In this document: positions 55,891-64,000 of the stretch, piece by piece
Layout of the letters: each line of letters starts with the position of its first letter
Position numbering within the stretch: position 1 is the stretch's first letter
From: Exophiala sp. HKRS030
Lineage: Eukaryota; Ascomycota; Eurotiomycetes; Chaetothyriales; Herpotrichiellaceae
Length of the DNA: 64,000 nt
Direction of reading: 5' to 3'
NCBI GenBank assembly: GCA_023897205.1
Contig: JAHWDD010000001.1
Span: 372,001-436,000 of the forward strand
Notes under the pieces: generated by a model
Seen by the model: the letters and a program-made list of their open reading frames with translations, nothing else
The model's database searches: none
What the model was told of the DNA's origin: nothing
Made by a program: the position numbers and the translations under genes

Positions 55891-56946
55891 TCACTTCAAA
55901 GCTATCCCGTCTAGCAAAGTAATGAAGTGCATCTGACCCCCAAACATGCCGCCAGAGAGGGCCAAGTAGTCGTAACCACGTTGGTCCTGCTCATGGCGCC
56001 AGTCTTCTCCAGAAAGGGGGCGGACCCTGTTTCTGGAGCAAATGCACACTTCCTGACGGCAGCATTGGTTGGCGCCCCATTGCCGGTACTGTTTCCAGTA
56101 TTTGTCGTCAGGAACTCTAAACTCGGCCGTTTCGGCTCGAGGGCCTTCGTCCTCCTCCTTTGTACCGTCGGAGACTACAAAGCGCACCTTTCGCTCCGGT
56201 CGGGATGGAATCCCTTCCTTCGCAGTCTGCACTTGCTCCGCTTCCCCAGGGATATCGGCACGATGCTTCAAGGCCGAGCGCCCCGGAAGGACGGCTCGGA
56301 TAGCCTTGAGCGGCTTCGGCTTCATACTACCCTGGATCCGCTTCACGAGACCCTTGGCTACACCGGAGGCCTTCCGGCCAACAGGAGTGCTTTTGCCGAC
56401 TCCTTTGTCCTCAGGCTTCCCGCCATTAGCATCAAGAGCCTTGCTACGTCGTATCTGCGCTGAGGCAGACCGTCGCATAGCAACCAACTTCTTGACGCGA
56501 ACGGGAAGCCGGGACTTGAAAGTCTTCTCCCCTGTGACGGCGGGAGACACGGCGTTTGACTTGCCCTTTCCATGCACACCTTCGCCAGCAAGTGGACGAG
56601 GTTGGCAAGAACGGGACAGACCACCTTTAAGACCCACCCAACGGGGGATCCTAGAGACCGCAGCCGAAGCTTTGGAAAGAAGGGCCTTGGCCTGCTTCTT
56701 TATGGTACTGCCCGCCCAGAGCTCCCCGGAATCACACGAGCTGGGTTGAGAAGGTGGCAGGTCCGAGACAATTGTCGCAGTGGTATTCTCTGGTAGCTTG
56801 GGGGCATCCATGCTACCAGCGAGACCAGATGAAGAGGAGGCTTTTGACCGTCCTCGGAGCTTGCTTCCGGTCAACCAAGGCCGAGACCTGGTCTCCCGAG
56901 CTTGCCTCCTCAGGTCGAAGTTGATGGACTTGACTTCCACACCCAT
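55891..56946 (-). CDS. Basic, mostly disordered hypothetical protein, 351 aa
   Basis: Single exon, ATG at 56946. The protein is rich in Lys, Arg, Ser, Gly and Ala, without a transmembrane segment. Clusters such as RRQARETRSRPW, KKQAKALLSKA and RVKKLVAMRRSASAQIRRSK suggest nucleic-acid or nuclear binding. The C-terminal third differs: SRPERKVRFVVSDGT, then FRVPDDKYWKQYRQWG with aromatic residues, then a short Cys patch (CCRQEVCIC). RKVRFVV is a KVxF-like docking motif of the kind that binds PP1 phosphatase (inference). I do not recognise the family. The frame is long for this composition and has an ATG start, so it is probably a real gene, perhaps lineage-specific. Confidence 0.55.
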   Translation of the reverse strand: MGVEVKSINFDLRRQARETRSRPWLTGSKLRGRSKASSSSGLAGSMDAPKLPENTTATIVSDLPPSQPSSCDSGELWAGSTIKKQAKALLSKASAAVSRIPRWVGLKGGLSRSCQPRPLAGEGVHGKGKSNAVSPAVTGEKTFKSRLPVRVKKLVAMRRSASAQIRRSKALDANGGKPEDKGVGKSTPVGRKASGVAKGLVKRIQGSMKPKPLKAIRAVLPGRSALKHRADIPGEAEQVQTAKEGIPSRPERKVRFVVSDGTKEEDEGPRAETAEFRVPDDKYWKQYRQWGANQCCRQEVCICSRNRVRPLSGEDWRHEQDQRGYDYLALSGGMFGGQMHFITLLDGIALK

Positions 56947-57080
56947 GGTGTATGGTCAACCTGTAGAACAGGCGTTAGTCTAGAATCCAATGGATCAGGT
57001 TGGATCCATTGAAGCAAGAGAAAACAAGAATGACATGAAGCCATGAAGCAGAGAGCTCGTTGAGAAACAGCAAACAAGAA

Positions 57081-57422
57081 TCAAGGGGGGAGGTTGGGTT
57101 GAGAGGGCTCCTTGGGGATAATGATGGGCCGATTATTGAGTAGGATATGTGGATGGTTGGCATCGTAGTTCCAGGAAGCATCTCCCTTGAGTGGAGAGTC
57201 TGTCTCAAGATAGGTGGTTATGTAAAACGGGGTCTTGAAAGGTCTTCCTTTGGGAAGCATGCTCAGTGGAGGGTATAACAAGGAATGAAGGTGTTCCTGA
57301 AGTGAAGAATGATTCTTGAAAAGAGGTTGCTTGTATGATGAGGGATTCCAGGAACCAAAGTAGCTCAGAAATGAGAAGGCTGAAAGTGATAACCATGAGA
57401 GTGAAAGTGTTTGGAAAGACAT
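57081..57422 (-). CDS. Possible small secreted protein, 113 aa
   Basis: ATG-started frame whose first ~25 residues (MSFQTLSLSWLSLSAFSFLSY) are hydrophobic, like a signal peptide, followed by a Pro/Ser/Lys-rich chain without cysteines. There are no known domains. It may be a chance frame or part of a transcript with 57575-58661. It lies 134 bp past the start of the 351-aa gene on the same strand. Confidence 0.25.
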   Translation of the reverse strand: MSFQTLSLSWLSLSAFSFLSYFGSWNPSSYKQPLFKNHSSLQEHLHSLLYPPLSMLPKGRPFKTPFYITTYLETDSPLKGDASWNYDANHPHILLNNRPIIIPKEPSQPNLPP

Positions 57423-57499
57423 ATTGGATTTTGTATTGTGAATGAGAGAAACTCATGGATAATGATACTGGAAGCAATTCTTTGTCTTTGAAAGGGCCA

Positions 57500-58661
57500 T
57501 CAGCGGCATTTGGGCAATGCCCAGGCTATGGGACATTGGGACCGGAGTGTGAGAGTAATAGAGAGGGCAGGATGTCACGCAATGCTTGAAGGTATGTTGG
57601 GAGCACCTTGTGCAGCTTTCCGTGGCAAACGAGTGTGTTCAGGGCAGGCATCCTGTCCAGAACAACCACAAGCAAGCGATGAAGAGCAACGACATGGTAA
57701 CTCACCAACAACCTCAAGCTTCTTGTCTTCTAAAAATTCCACCTCTCGAGTATCGGAAGGATCGTTGTCTGTACACAGTAAGCAGTATCTCGATAGCAAT
57801 AGAAGTTAGCAGAGCAATGTGGATATACGCACTTGAGGAAAGAGAAAAGAGGAGATCAGGAGGGCAGGGCGAGGCATTTGTAGAGACCATGTCTGCTCGT
57901 TGTTGACATCCGATGGGGCTGCCTTCAGACGGGAAACAAAACACATGACAGCTTGCACGTATTGACTTTTGCCGGAGCCCTCGCAAACCCCGAGCGAATT
58001 GGTGACAGGTGGGACTGAAGGCCCAATGGTGACCACAACGAAGTCGGGAGGAAGGGTGATTAGGAAATAGGATCTTCAGGCAGGGTGTGACAGGCAGAGT
58101 GTGGGCGCCAACAAGGTCAGAAGAGGCAATGATATCTCCATGGAGCACATCACGAGTGAACAGGATCCCGCGATGGAGTGAGCATGATGACTCTTGTGTG
58201 TTGGAGTATTGCTTTTCCTGACCCAGCAACCGATTCAAATTCTCGTCGAAGGCGAGTGCGTGATTTGTAGATGCCGGGTGGGTTCGAGGATCCGGAGGGG
58301 TCGGAGGAGTGGCGCATTTGCGATGTTTTCGGGGCTGGTTGAGACGTAGTAGTCCAGCCGGGTGAGGTGAACAGGGATAGAGACAGTCTTGTTGAAGTCG
58401 AGCCGAGAGAACGGCGATGAAAGTTTCGATTGAGGCTTGTAGGAGTGGGCGAAGGAATCCAATGTGTTGATGATCATGACCAGCGCAGCGCAGGCAAAAC
58501 AAACAAACAAACCAGAGATGGTGGAGGCGAAGACAGAGAAGTGTGAACGTGTAAACACCCAACACCAACAACAATGCAGGGTCAATATACTCGTGGTTCA
58601 TATATTGCCAAGTAGCCATCGACTGCGTGGTACATGATATCCACGCGTAGAGAGTAGGCAT
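57500..58661 (-). other. Unresolved candidate locus with intron-like sequence
   Basis: On the minus strand, an ATG frame of 315 codons (58661 to 57714) begins with two hydrophobic stretches (YIDPALLLVLGVYTF and HLWFVCLFCL). Splice-like sites exist: a donor near 57837 (GTGCGT), a CTAAC branch-like word and a TGTACAG acceptor near 57774 would switch the frame to NNDPSDTREVEFLEDKKLEV. A second donor GTGAGT and acceptor GGACAG follow within 80 bp. The central part of the 315-codon frame looks unlike a folded protein. Exons cannot be fixed, so no CDS is claimed. Confidence 0.25.
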
Positions 58662-59598
58662 GCACTAGACAAATTTCTTTTTCCGTATTCTTTTCAGAAA
58701 AACAAGGCAAAATCTGCAGGCAAAATACAGTACACAGAATTCTTCAAAACGCAGTCAACAGAAATCTTTGCCAACACACTGTTAACGACACTCACTTAAC
58801 CCGTCAAACGCGAGAGAAAAGCGCATGAGGGCGAGCAATACCAGACAGCCAACAATTCCACGAAACAAAACAGTCAGATGCACATGCTCATTACTTAGAA
58901 TCTACAGTAAAGTAGCCAAAGATAATGCATGTCCTTGATTGATTGATCGTGATTGCTTTTGCTGGCCTGTTCCATTGCTTCTTTGCTCTTCAAGAATCTT
59001 CAGACAAGCCACTCCATAGCCCTTAGTCCGTAAACCATTAGTTAAAGTAGACAACGTTCAGTGAAACGACAAAGTCAGAAAATCCCCATGAGATCTCATG
59101 AGACGGGCGCGAGGGAGAAAGAGAGAGAGAGAGAGAGAGAGCGGTCAAGAGAAGAATGTAACAGTGTAATTAAGAACTCTCAGCGATGATAAATAACTTG
59201 AAAACAATTGCCAAATTAGGACGTTAATCTCGCTGTTCTACGGAGTATGCGTCGAGCACTCCAGAGTAAACTACCCAGATAGGTTTATTGATATTCTATT
59301 CAAAGTCCCCGATAAGATGATCGAGGCTCAAGTATGATGACTACCATGACCTTTTAGCGAGGCACTAAAATAATTCATACCGCGTTGTCCCAGAGCGCTT
59401 GAAGAATGCTTCTCTATTCCGATTCTGTGTAATGCACAATTTGCTTCCGTCGCTAAGATACACCTCATGCTCATGCCATGCTTAAGCACCGACTGTCGAC
59501 TATTCTTGATGCTTCTAACCATGCCTTCTGCTGGTTGCAACCATGCATTTTCTACAATCAGCCAAAACCTATCGGCACACTCAAATTTGAATACATCT
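58662..59598. other. Intergenic, 937 bp
   Basis: Contains a (GA)10 microsatellite at 59121-59141 and TACGGAGTA at 59239-59247. No gene seen. Confidence 0.55.
59121..59141. repeat. (GA)10 dinucleotide repeat
   Basis: Uninterrupted GA dinucleotides in intergenic sequence. Confidence 0.95.
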
Positions 59599-62500
59599 TC
59601 AGATAAATGCGGGACTCCCTTCGACCGCACTCAGGTCATCTTCACTTGTGCTTTTTGAAACCTTCCGACTCTTGAGAAAGCTACTTACCATTCTGCGGCT
59701 GCCGAAAAGACCCAGTACTTTCGAAGTGCCTCGACCTACAGCCGATTCTGCCAGTTGTGCCACAGTTGGCTCATCTCCCTCTGGCCCCGACGTGTTTCGA
59801 GACGGAGATCCCCCGATACTTTCAGGTATTGGTCGAGCGACGCTAAGTCTGGAATTTCCCATCGGATCTGGGTGTCCAGGTGTTCTTTTCCCTAAGTACG
59901 TGCTATCGAATGGTCGATTGTGAGGAGGGACATCCATGTTGAACGGCCGGCTGAGTCGCGCCACGAGCTGGTTCTTCGCTCTTTCGCCGGGACTGTCCTC
60001 GAACCTGTCCGGTGTACTTGATATTGATTTCTTTTCGCTCTGGGGAGTTGAATGTAGTTCTTTGTAGGATCTCATTGTCATTCTACTGGCTCGTTGCCTT
60101 AGTCGAGCACTCGTATTGCGGGCCCCATACGCCTTGTGAGACTTTTCAGCGCTTGAATTAAGGATAGACTTTCCTTCGTCAGTGGGAATGTTCTCCTTGT
60201 TGTTGTTGTCTTGCAGGACGGAAAGTTGGCTTTTTTTCTCCTGCAGGATCTTCCGAACCCTACCAGGACTGAACTTCCTGAGGCCGACATCGATCTTCAC
60301 TTCGTCCCCAGTCTTGTTCGAGATACTGTTCAACACGCCGCAGCTAGATGTCTTCTGAACCTCCTTGCGACGTTTTCGCACGCTTATGGTTGTCACCGGA
60401 CTTGGTGTACTGCTGCTGGTTATCGCTCTAAAGCCCTGTGTAGGGGTGCGAAAGGTGATCGTCGTACAGCTCTGTTGGGCCTCGTTCGAATCGTTCTCGA
60501 GCCCATCTTGTGTCTGTCCACGCACGTGGCTGGGATCTTGCCTTTCTGCTCCAGCCGTCATTGCAGTGAGTGTCTCTGACCATGGGTTCCATTTAGAATT
60601 TTGCGGAACCGACGAAGATGGGTTAATCTCTGGGCTGTTATCCGAGCTTGTGCGCATATGTCCCCGAGAGGCGGCTGATGTGGTACCCGGGTCTCCAGCG
60701 TCTCGTCGATGCACATTACCTAGATCGTCCGAACTGGCAATTGGCGGTGCATATTGTTCATTAATGCCTCCATTTGTTGTTCTCGAGTAGATACTCTCGC
60801 TACTGAAGCCAAAGCGAGGACGACCGAGATTGGAGTTTCCAGCCTTAGCATTCACAATCACACTGCCAGCATCTTCTGAATTTCTTTCTGAGTTCCTGAT
60901 GGAAGTCCGCCCGGTTTTCTGACGGCGTCTCTCGGTGAGCAGTCGCTTGAATGGACTTGGAGCAGTAGGCTTTTGCTCACTGGAGAATGGAAAGAAAGTG
61001 GATTGTAACTCTTCCATAGCCAATCGTTCCTTTCGATTTTCTGCGTCGAAATTTTCTTCCGGTACACCCATTTCGTTATCGGTTCGGTGCCATGTATACG
61101 ATGCCGTACTGACCTTTCTCCGCTGCTCATCAGGAGGAGTTGTGACTCTTATGGCCAAGGAAGATTCGCTACACACCGTCCGTATGGTTGGTCGTTCCAT
61201 AGATGCACGAGACCCGTTGTTGCTATTGATATTCTCGAGGGCGATACGAGTAGTTTCCATTTCGGCTTCTTCCTGACTAATACGCTTGATAAGAGCCGAA
61301 TACACACGGTGGCTATCAACAGGGGGTAGTAGCTGGCCATCATCCGACACTGTCTGTAAAGGCTCTCTGAAAACCTCCACCCCACCAATATGTCGGCCTG
61401 CCGAGGATGATGGCTGATGGGGTCCTCCGTCCTCTTTGATAACAGACAGTCTGTTGCGGTCGATGGGTCCAGATCTTAGACTAATAGACCCTGCTACGCT
61501 AGAGTCTGTCCAGCTGGTGACTCTAGAGCGACCAGCTGAATGTAGAGACTCTCTGCTAGCGGTAGGCGGAAGTGTGCCGGGGACCTGATCAAGGTCTTCG
61601 AGCAATTCCTGCTCAACCTCACTGGGACCACAAGCTCTTGCCTGTATAGTTCGGGATATGTCAGGAATGAGATAGGAATCAAAGGCGCTTGAGCGCCCAA
61701 CATCGATGCCGAGATCCGGGAAGTAGTAATCTCGACGATCAAGTTGCTGTGGAGGGATTGCCCGTTTGCTAGAGACAGACTTGCCCAATATCTTCCGGAA
61801 GTGGCTTCGGAAAGAAGCCGAGAAAGATCTCTTACGCAAACACGGTTGTGGCCCTGTAGGGAGATCTGCTGGCATTGGAGGAGGCACTAGCGGTGTAGGG
61901 GTCTTAGCCGCAGTCGTAGCTACATCTTCTGATCTATCAGCTCTCTTTGGTCTTCTTTGGCGTTGTGTCGATTGGATTTCTTGTATTCTCTGAAGTTCCA
62001 TATCGTCAAGAAATTGAGCCCGCGCCATTTGAACTGCTTCTTCTCGCATGCCCCATTCGTAGTCAGCACATGGTCGCCTGGTGTTTGTGCTTTTAGGACG
62101 TAGGAACGGAAGGGATCGTTTGAGCCGGACTCGAAGATTGTTCGTTTGAAGGACAGCTGAGCTTGTTACGCTCCTGAGGGATCGATTTCTAGCACGAGGA
62201 GTCGGCCACGAGCTTTGTTGACTGATTGCACCGTTGCCACGAGGTACGAACATAGATCTTGCCTTCCTTAACCTTCTATACGACGAAGGCAAAGCGCCAT
62301 ACGTCTCCACTGACGCGCTATCGGGATAAAGAGAGGCATGACGGGGTGCATCAATGTCTTCGTTATGGCCATGGCGATGGAGAGGTACTGGGATGCGTGT
62401 GGGTGTTGATGCACGTAACGTCTTATTTGCGAGACCTTGTCCAGGCTTGTATTGTCGAGATCTAAGCAAGTTGCTTGTTCTGGTGCTATGTTGCGAATTG

Positions 62501-62883
62501 GCGTCTTCGTCTCGTCGCTTCCTGGCACTGCTATCAGACCGACCGACTTCAGAAGATGACTGCGCGCTGTGTCCTGCCATAGCTCGCTCTGCAGCTATAC
62601 AAGCAGGGTCATGCTTCGACCGTTGCGAGTATTCCTGTCGATACTGTTCCCATTTTTCTGGCTTTGAAGTGACCTTGCGATAAATCTTTCTTGCGTGGTC
62701 CTCCCAATGTTGTACTGTCGTGCGATCGAGGTCGCTGGGTTTGAAAGGTTCGCCACCGCCGCGATAGTACCCGTTATCCCATGCTTCTTTCCAGACCTTG
62801 TACAAAAATTGGTGTTTAGCATCCCAGCATGGAAACATACGAATTGGAGAGGGTGGTTCAATCTTTGATAACCTGGCCTGCAT
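59599..62883 (-). CDS. Large, mostly disordered hypothetical protein, 1094 aa
   Basis: Single exon from an ATG at 62883 to a stop at 59599. The first ~75 residues look ordered and conserved-like: MFPCWDAKHQFLYKVWKEAW, then DLDRTTVQHWEDHARKIYRK, rich in Trp/Tyr/His. The rest is Ser/Arg/Pro-rich, with many basophilic kinase sites (RSxS/RRxS) and SP/TP motifs, and probably disordered. Short conserved-looking islands include DRRDYYFPDLGIDVGR and FGSRRMVSSFLKSRKVSK at the C-terminus. Such architecture is common in fungal scaffold or polarity proteins, but I recognise no domain and assign no function. The long uninterrupted frame makes it a confident coding gene. Confidence 0.75.
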   Translation of the reverse strand: MQARLSKIEPPSPIRMFPCWDAKHQFLYKVWKEAWDNGYYRGGGEPFKPSDLDRTTVQHWEDHARKIYRKVTSKPEKWEQYRQEYSQRSKHDPACIAAERAMAGHSAQSSSEVGRSDSSARKRRDEDANSQHSTRTSNLLRSRQYKPGQGLANKTLRASTPTRIPVPLHRHGHNEDIDAPRHASLYPDSASVETYGALPSSYRRLRKARSMFVPRGNGAISQQSSWPTPRARNRSLRSVTSSAVLQTNNLRVRLKRSLPFLRPKSTNTRRPCADYEWGMREEAVQMARAQFLDDMELQRIQEIQSTQRQRRPKRADRSEDVATTAAKTPTPLVPPPMPADLPTGPQPCLRKRSFSASFRSHFRKILGKSVSSKRAIPPQQLDRRDYYFPDLGIDVGRSSAFDSYLIPDISRTIQARACGPSEVEQELLEDLDQVPGTLPPTASRESLHSAGRSRVTSWTDSSVAGSISLRSGPIDRNRLSVIKEDGGPHQPSSSAGRHIGGVEVFREPLQTVSDDGQLLPPVDSHRVYSALIKRISQEEAEMETTRIALENINSNNGSRASMERPTIRTVCSESSLAIRVTTPPDEQRRKVSTASYTWHRTDNEMGVPEENFDAENRKERLAMEELQSTFFPFSSEQKPTAPSPFKRLLTERRRQKTGRTSIRNSERNSEDAGSVIVNAKAGNSNLGRPRFGFSSESIYSRTTNGGINEQYAPPIASSDDLGNVHRRDAGDPGTTSAASRGHMRTSSDNSPEINPSSSVPQNSKWNPWSETLTAMTAGAERQDPSHVRGQTQDGLENDSNEAQQSCTTITFRTPTQGFRAITSSSTPSPVTTISVRKRRKEVQKTSSCGVLNSISNKTGDEVKIDVGLRKFSPGRVRKILQEKKSQLSVLQDNNNKENIPTDEGKSILNSSAEKSHKAYGARNTSARLRQRASRMTMRSYKELHSTPQSEKKSISSTPDRFEDSPGERAKNQLVARLSRPFNMDVPPHNRPFDSTYLGKRTPGHPDPMGNSRLSVARPIPESIGGSPSRNTSGPEGDEPTVAQLAESAVGRGTSKVLGLFGSRRMVSSFLKSRKVSKSTSEDDLSAVEGSPAFI

Positions 62884-64000
62884 ACTGAAATATATCCAAA
62901 AGGTGAGCTGCTCAGAGGGAGGATAGCATACTGCGGGAAAAGAACTGCAGACGAGTAGACTGGAGGGTGAAAAGTGAATGTGGCAGACAATACGACTTTG
63001 CAGTATGACAATATGTGAGTTGGAAGTTGCGTGTAGGCACAGGCATCTTCGCCGGACAGGCAGCCCCAGCCAGCTTTTCGTAGGGTTGAGTAAGTGCTGA
63101 TGCTGGAGTCGATTGTGCCTGCCTCTCGGCCTCTTTCAGCCTCTCGAGGGAGAATAACATTGTCAAGAATGAAGTCAGTAAAAATAACAACAATGTAGTT
63201 TAGCTTCACGTTCGAGACCACCTCTATCAATATCGTCTCGCTCATATGGCGTGAGAAGTGTCATATTCTCCCATCGCCCCCCCCCCCCCCATTTTTTTCT
63301 TCCGACAGGTGTGTTTACCTGCAATTCATTGTCCATTGTCCCACCACCGAAATTGAGGAGGTTGAGAAGTATTCAGCATCTCGTATGGATCCTTATGAAA
63401 CAGTCAATGCTGCATGGTCTGTATCTTCAGTCAACGTTCCGTATGAAGTGGTTTAGTAGTGTGTAGATCTGGAATGGCACGAACACACCATCAAATGAAA
63501 TGGCCACAGCCATGACATGCTTGTTCTTTCATGCACCCTTCAGGGCATGATCCAACAGTAGGCGAACATTCAACGGCTAACGCTTGACAAGCTACTAAGA
63601 AAACAATTCTGCAAGCAATGCAGCTGCCAGCGGCGACACACTCATTCCGCCTCAACCGAAGCCATCGGCAAATATCCTTGGGACAGGTACTTGTAGGAAG
63701 GGTATACGGTACAATGATCCGTTGTGGCAGAGGTTTATGTTTGTCAGTGGAAGGGGAAAGATCGTGAGATCATGACTTCTAGGTAGGCGTCAGGAAGAAA
63801 AGAGGGATGTGCCGCTCAGCAGTCACTTTCACCACACCTATCAGATCAGAGATGGATCAGGATGGAAGAAAGTTCGACAAAGCGCACGGTAAGCATGTGA
63901 AGTGGTAGGACTACCATGAATCGAGTCACGATGTCCCCCGTGCGGTCGAATCGTCAGTCGAGCGGCTGTGCATAGCCAAGCCATGGAGAGAGCAAATGCA
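62884..64000. other. Terminal intergenic region, 1.1 kb
   Basis: Upstream of the 1094-aa gene and continuing past the window edge. A C14 homopolymer is at 63277-63290, followed by a T7 run. No gene supported. Confidence 0.5.
63277..63290. repeat. C14 homopolymer
   Basis: Fourteen consecutive C residues; the length is prone to assembly error. Confidence 0.9.

Overview
The window is nuclear DNA of a filamentous ascomycete (Pezizomycotina, most likely Eurotiomycetes; order not resolved). Evidence: protein-coding genes on both strands separated by 0.3-2.7 kb, short GT-AG introns of about 45-65 nt with a few longer ones, a Sid2/Dbf2 kinase, a TRI12-type transporter, a C2H2/fungal-specific transcription factor, and the intergenic word TACGGAGTA. 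I found about 25 well-supported genes, four or five weak ones, no convincing tRNA or rRNA, no transposon, no CRISPR, and no polyketide or peptide synthetase cluster.

Layout. 1-4.6 kb holds lipid and redox genes: the 3' part of a very-long-chain acyl-CoA synthetase, a DUF1295 membrane protein and an SDR. 5.0-10.2 kb is the most interesting segment, a putative copper-acquisition island: a metalloreductase with a Met/His-rich N-terminus and an eight-cysteine patch, a divergently transcribed Ctr copper transporter, and a BIM1/X325-like GPI-anchored copper protein. Their promoters share TGCTCA/GTGCTC words that resemble copper-fist (Mac1-type) sites. 10.4-20.3 kb holds an FMN-binding PNPOx-like protein, the Dbf2 kinase, an NAD(P)-dependent reductase, a TatD nuclease and a Siw14-like phosphatase. 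21.4-25.5 kb holds a divergent mitochondrial pair (PPR protein and mS23). 25.8-31.2 kb holds argininosuccinate lyase, fumarase and an AIF/FSP1-like flavoprotein in tandem. The first two are linked through fumarate.

32-46 kb holds a small Ser-rich protein, a compact SET-domain protein, a TRI12-type MFS transporter, a gene-poor 2.7 kb stretch rich in the TACGGAGTA word, a hotdog thioesterase, ribosomal protein eS30, the proteasome deubiquitinase Ubp6, and the Arp2/3 subunit ARPC4. 47-54 kb holds an RRM protein and a C2H2 regulator. 55.9-62.9 kb holds proteins I could not assign, including a 1094-residue disordered protein.

If the island inference is right, the metalloreductase would make Cu(I) at the cell surface, the BIM1-like protein would hold or hand over extracellular copper, and Ctr would import it, with one copper-sensing regulator acting on both intergenic regions. 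Exon boundaries were placed by hand from splice consensus, reading frame and protein-family continuity. No transcript or homology search was available.
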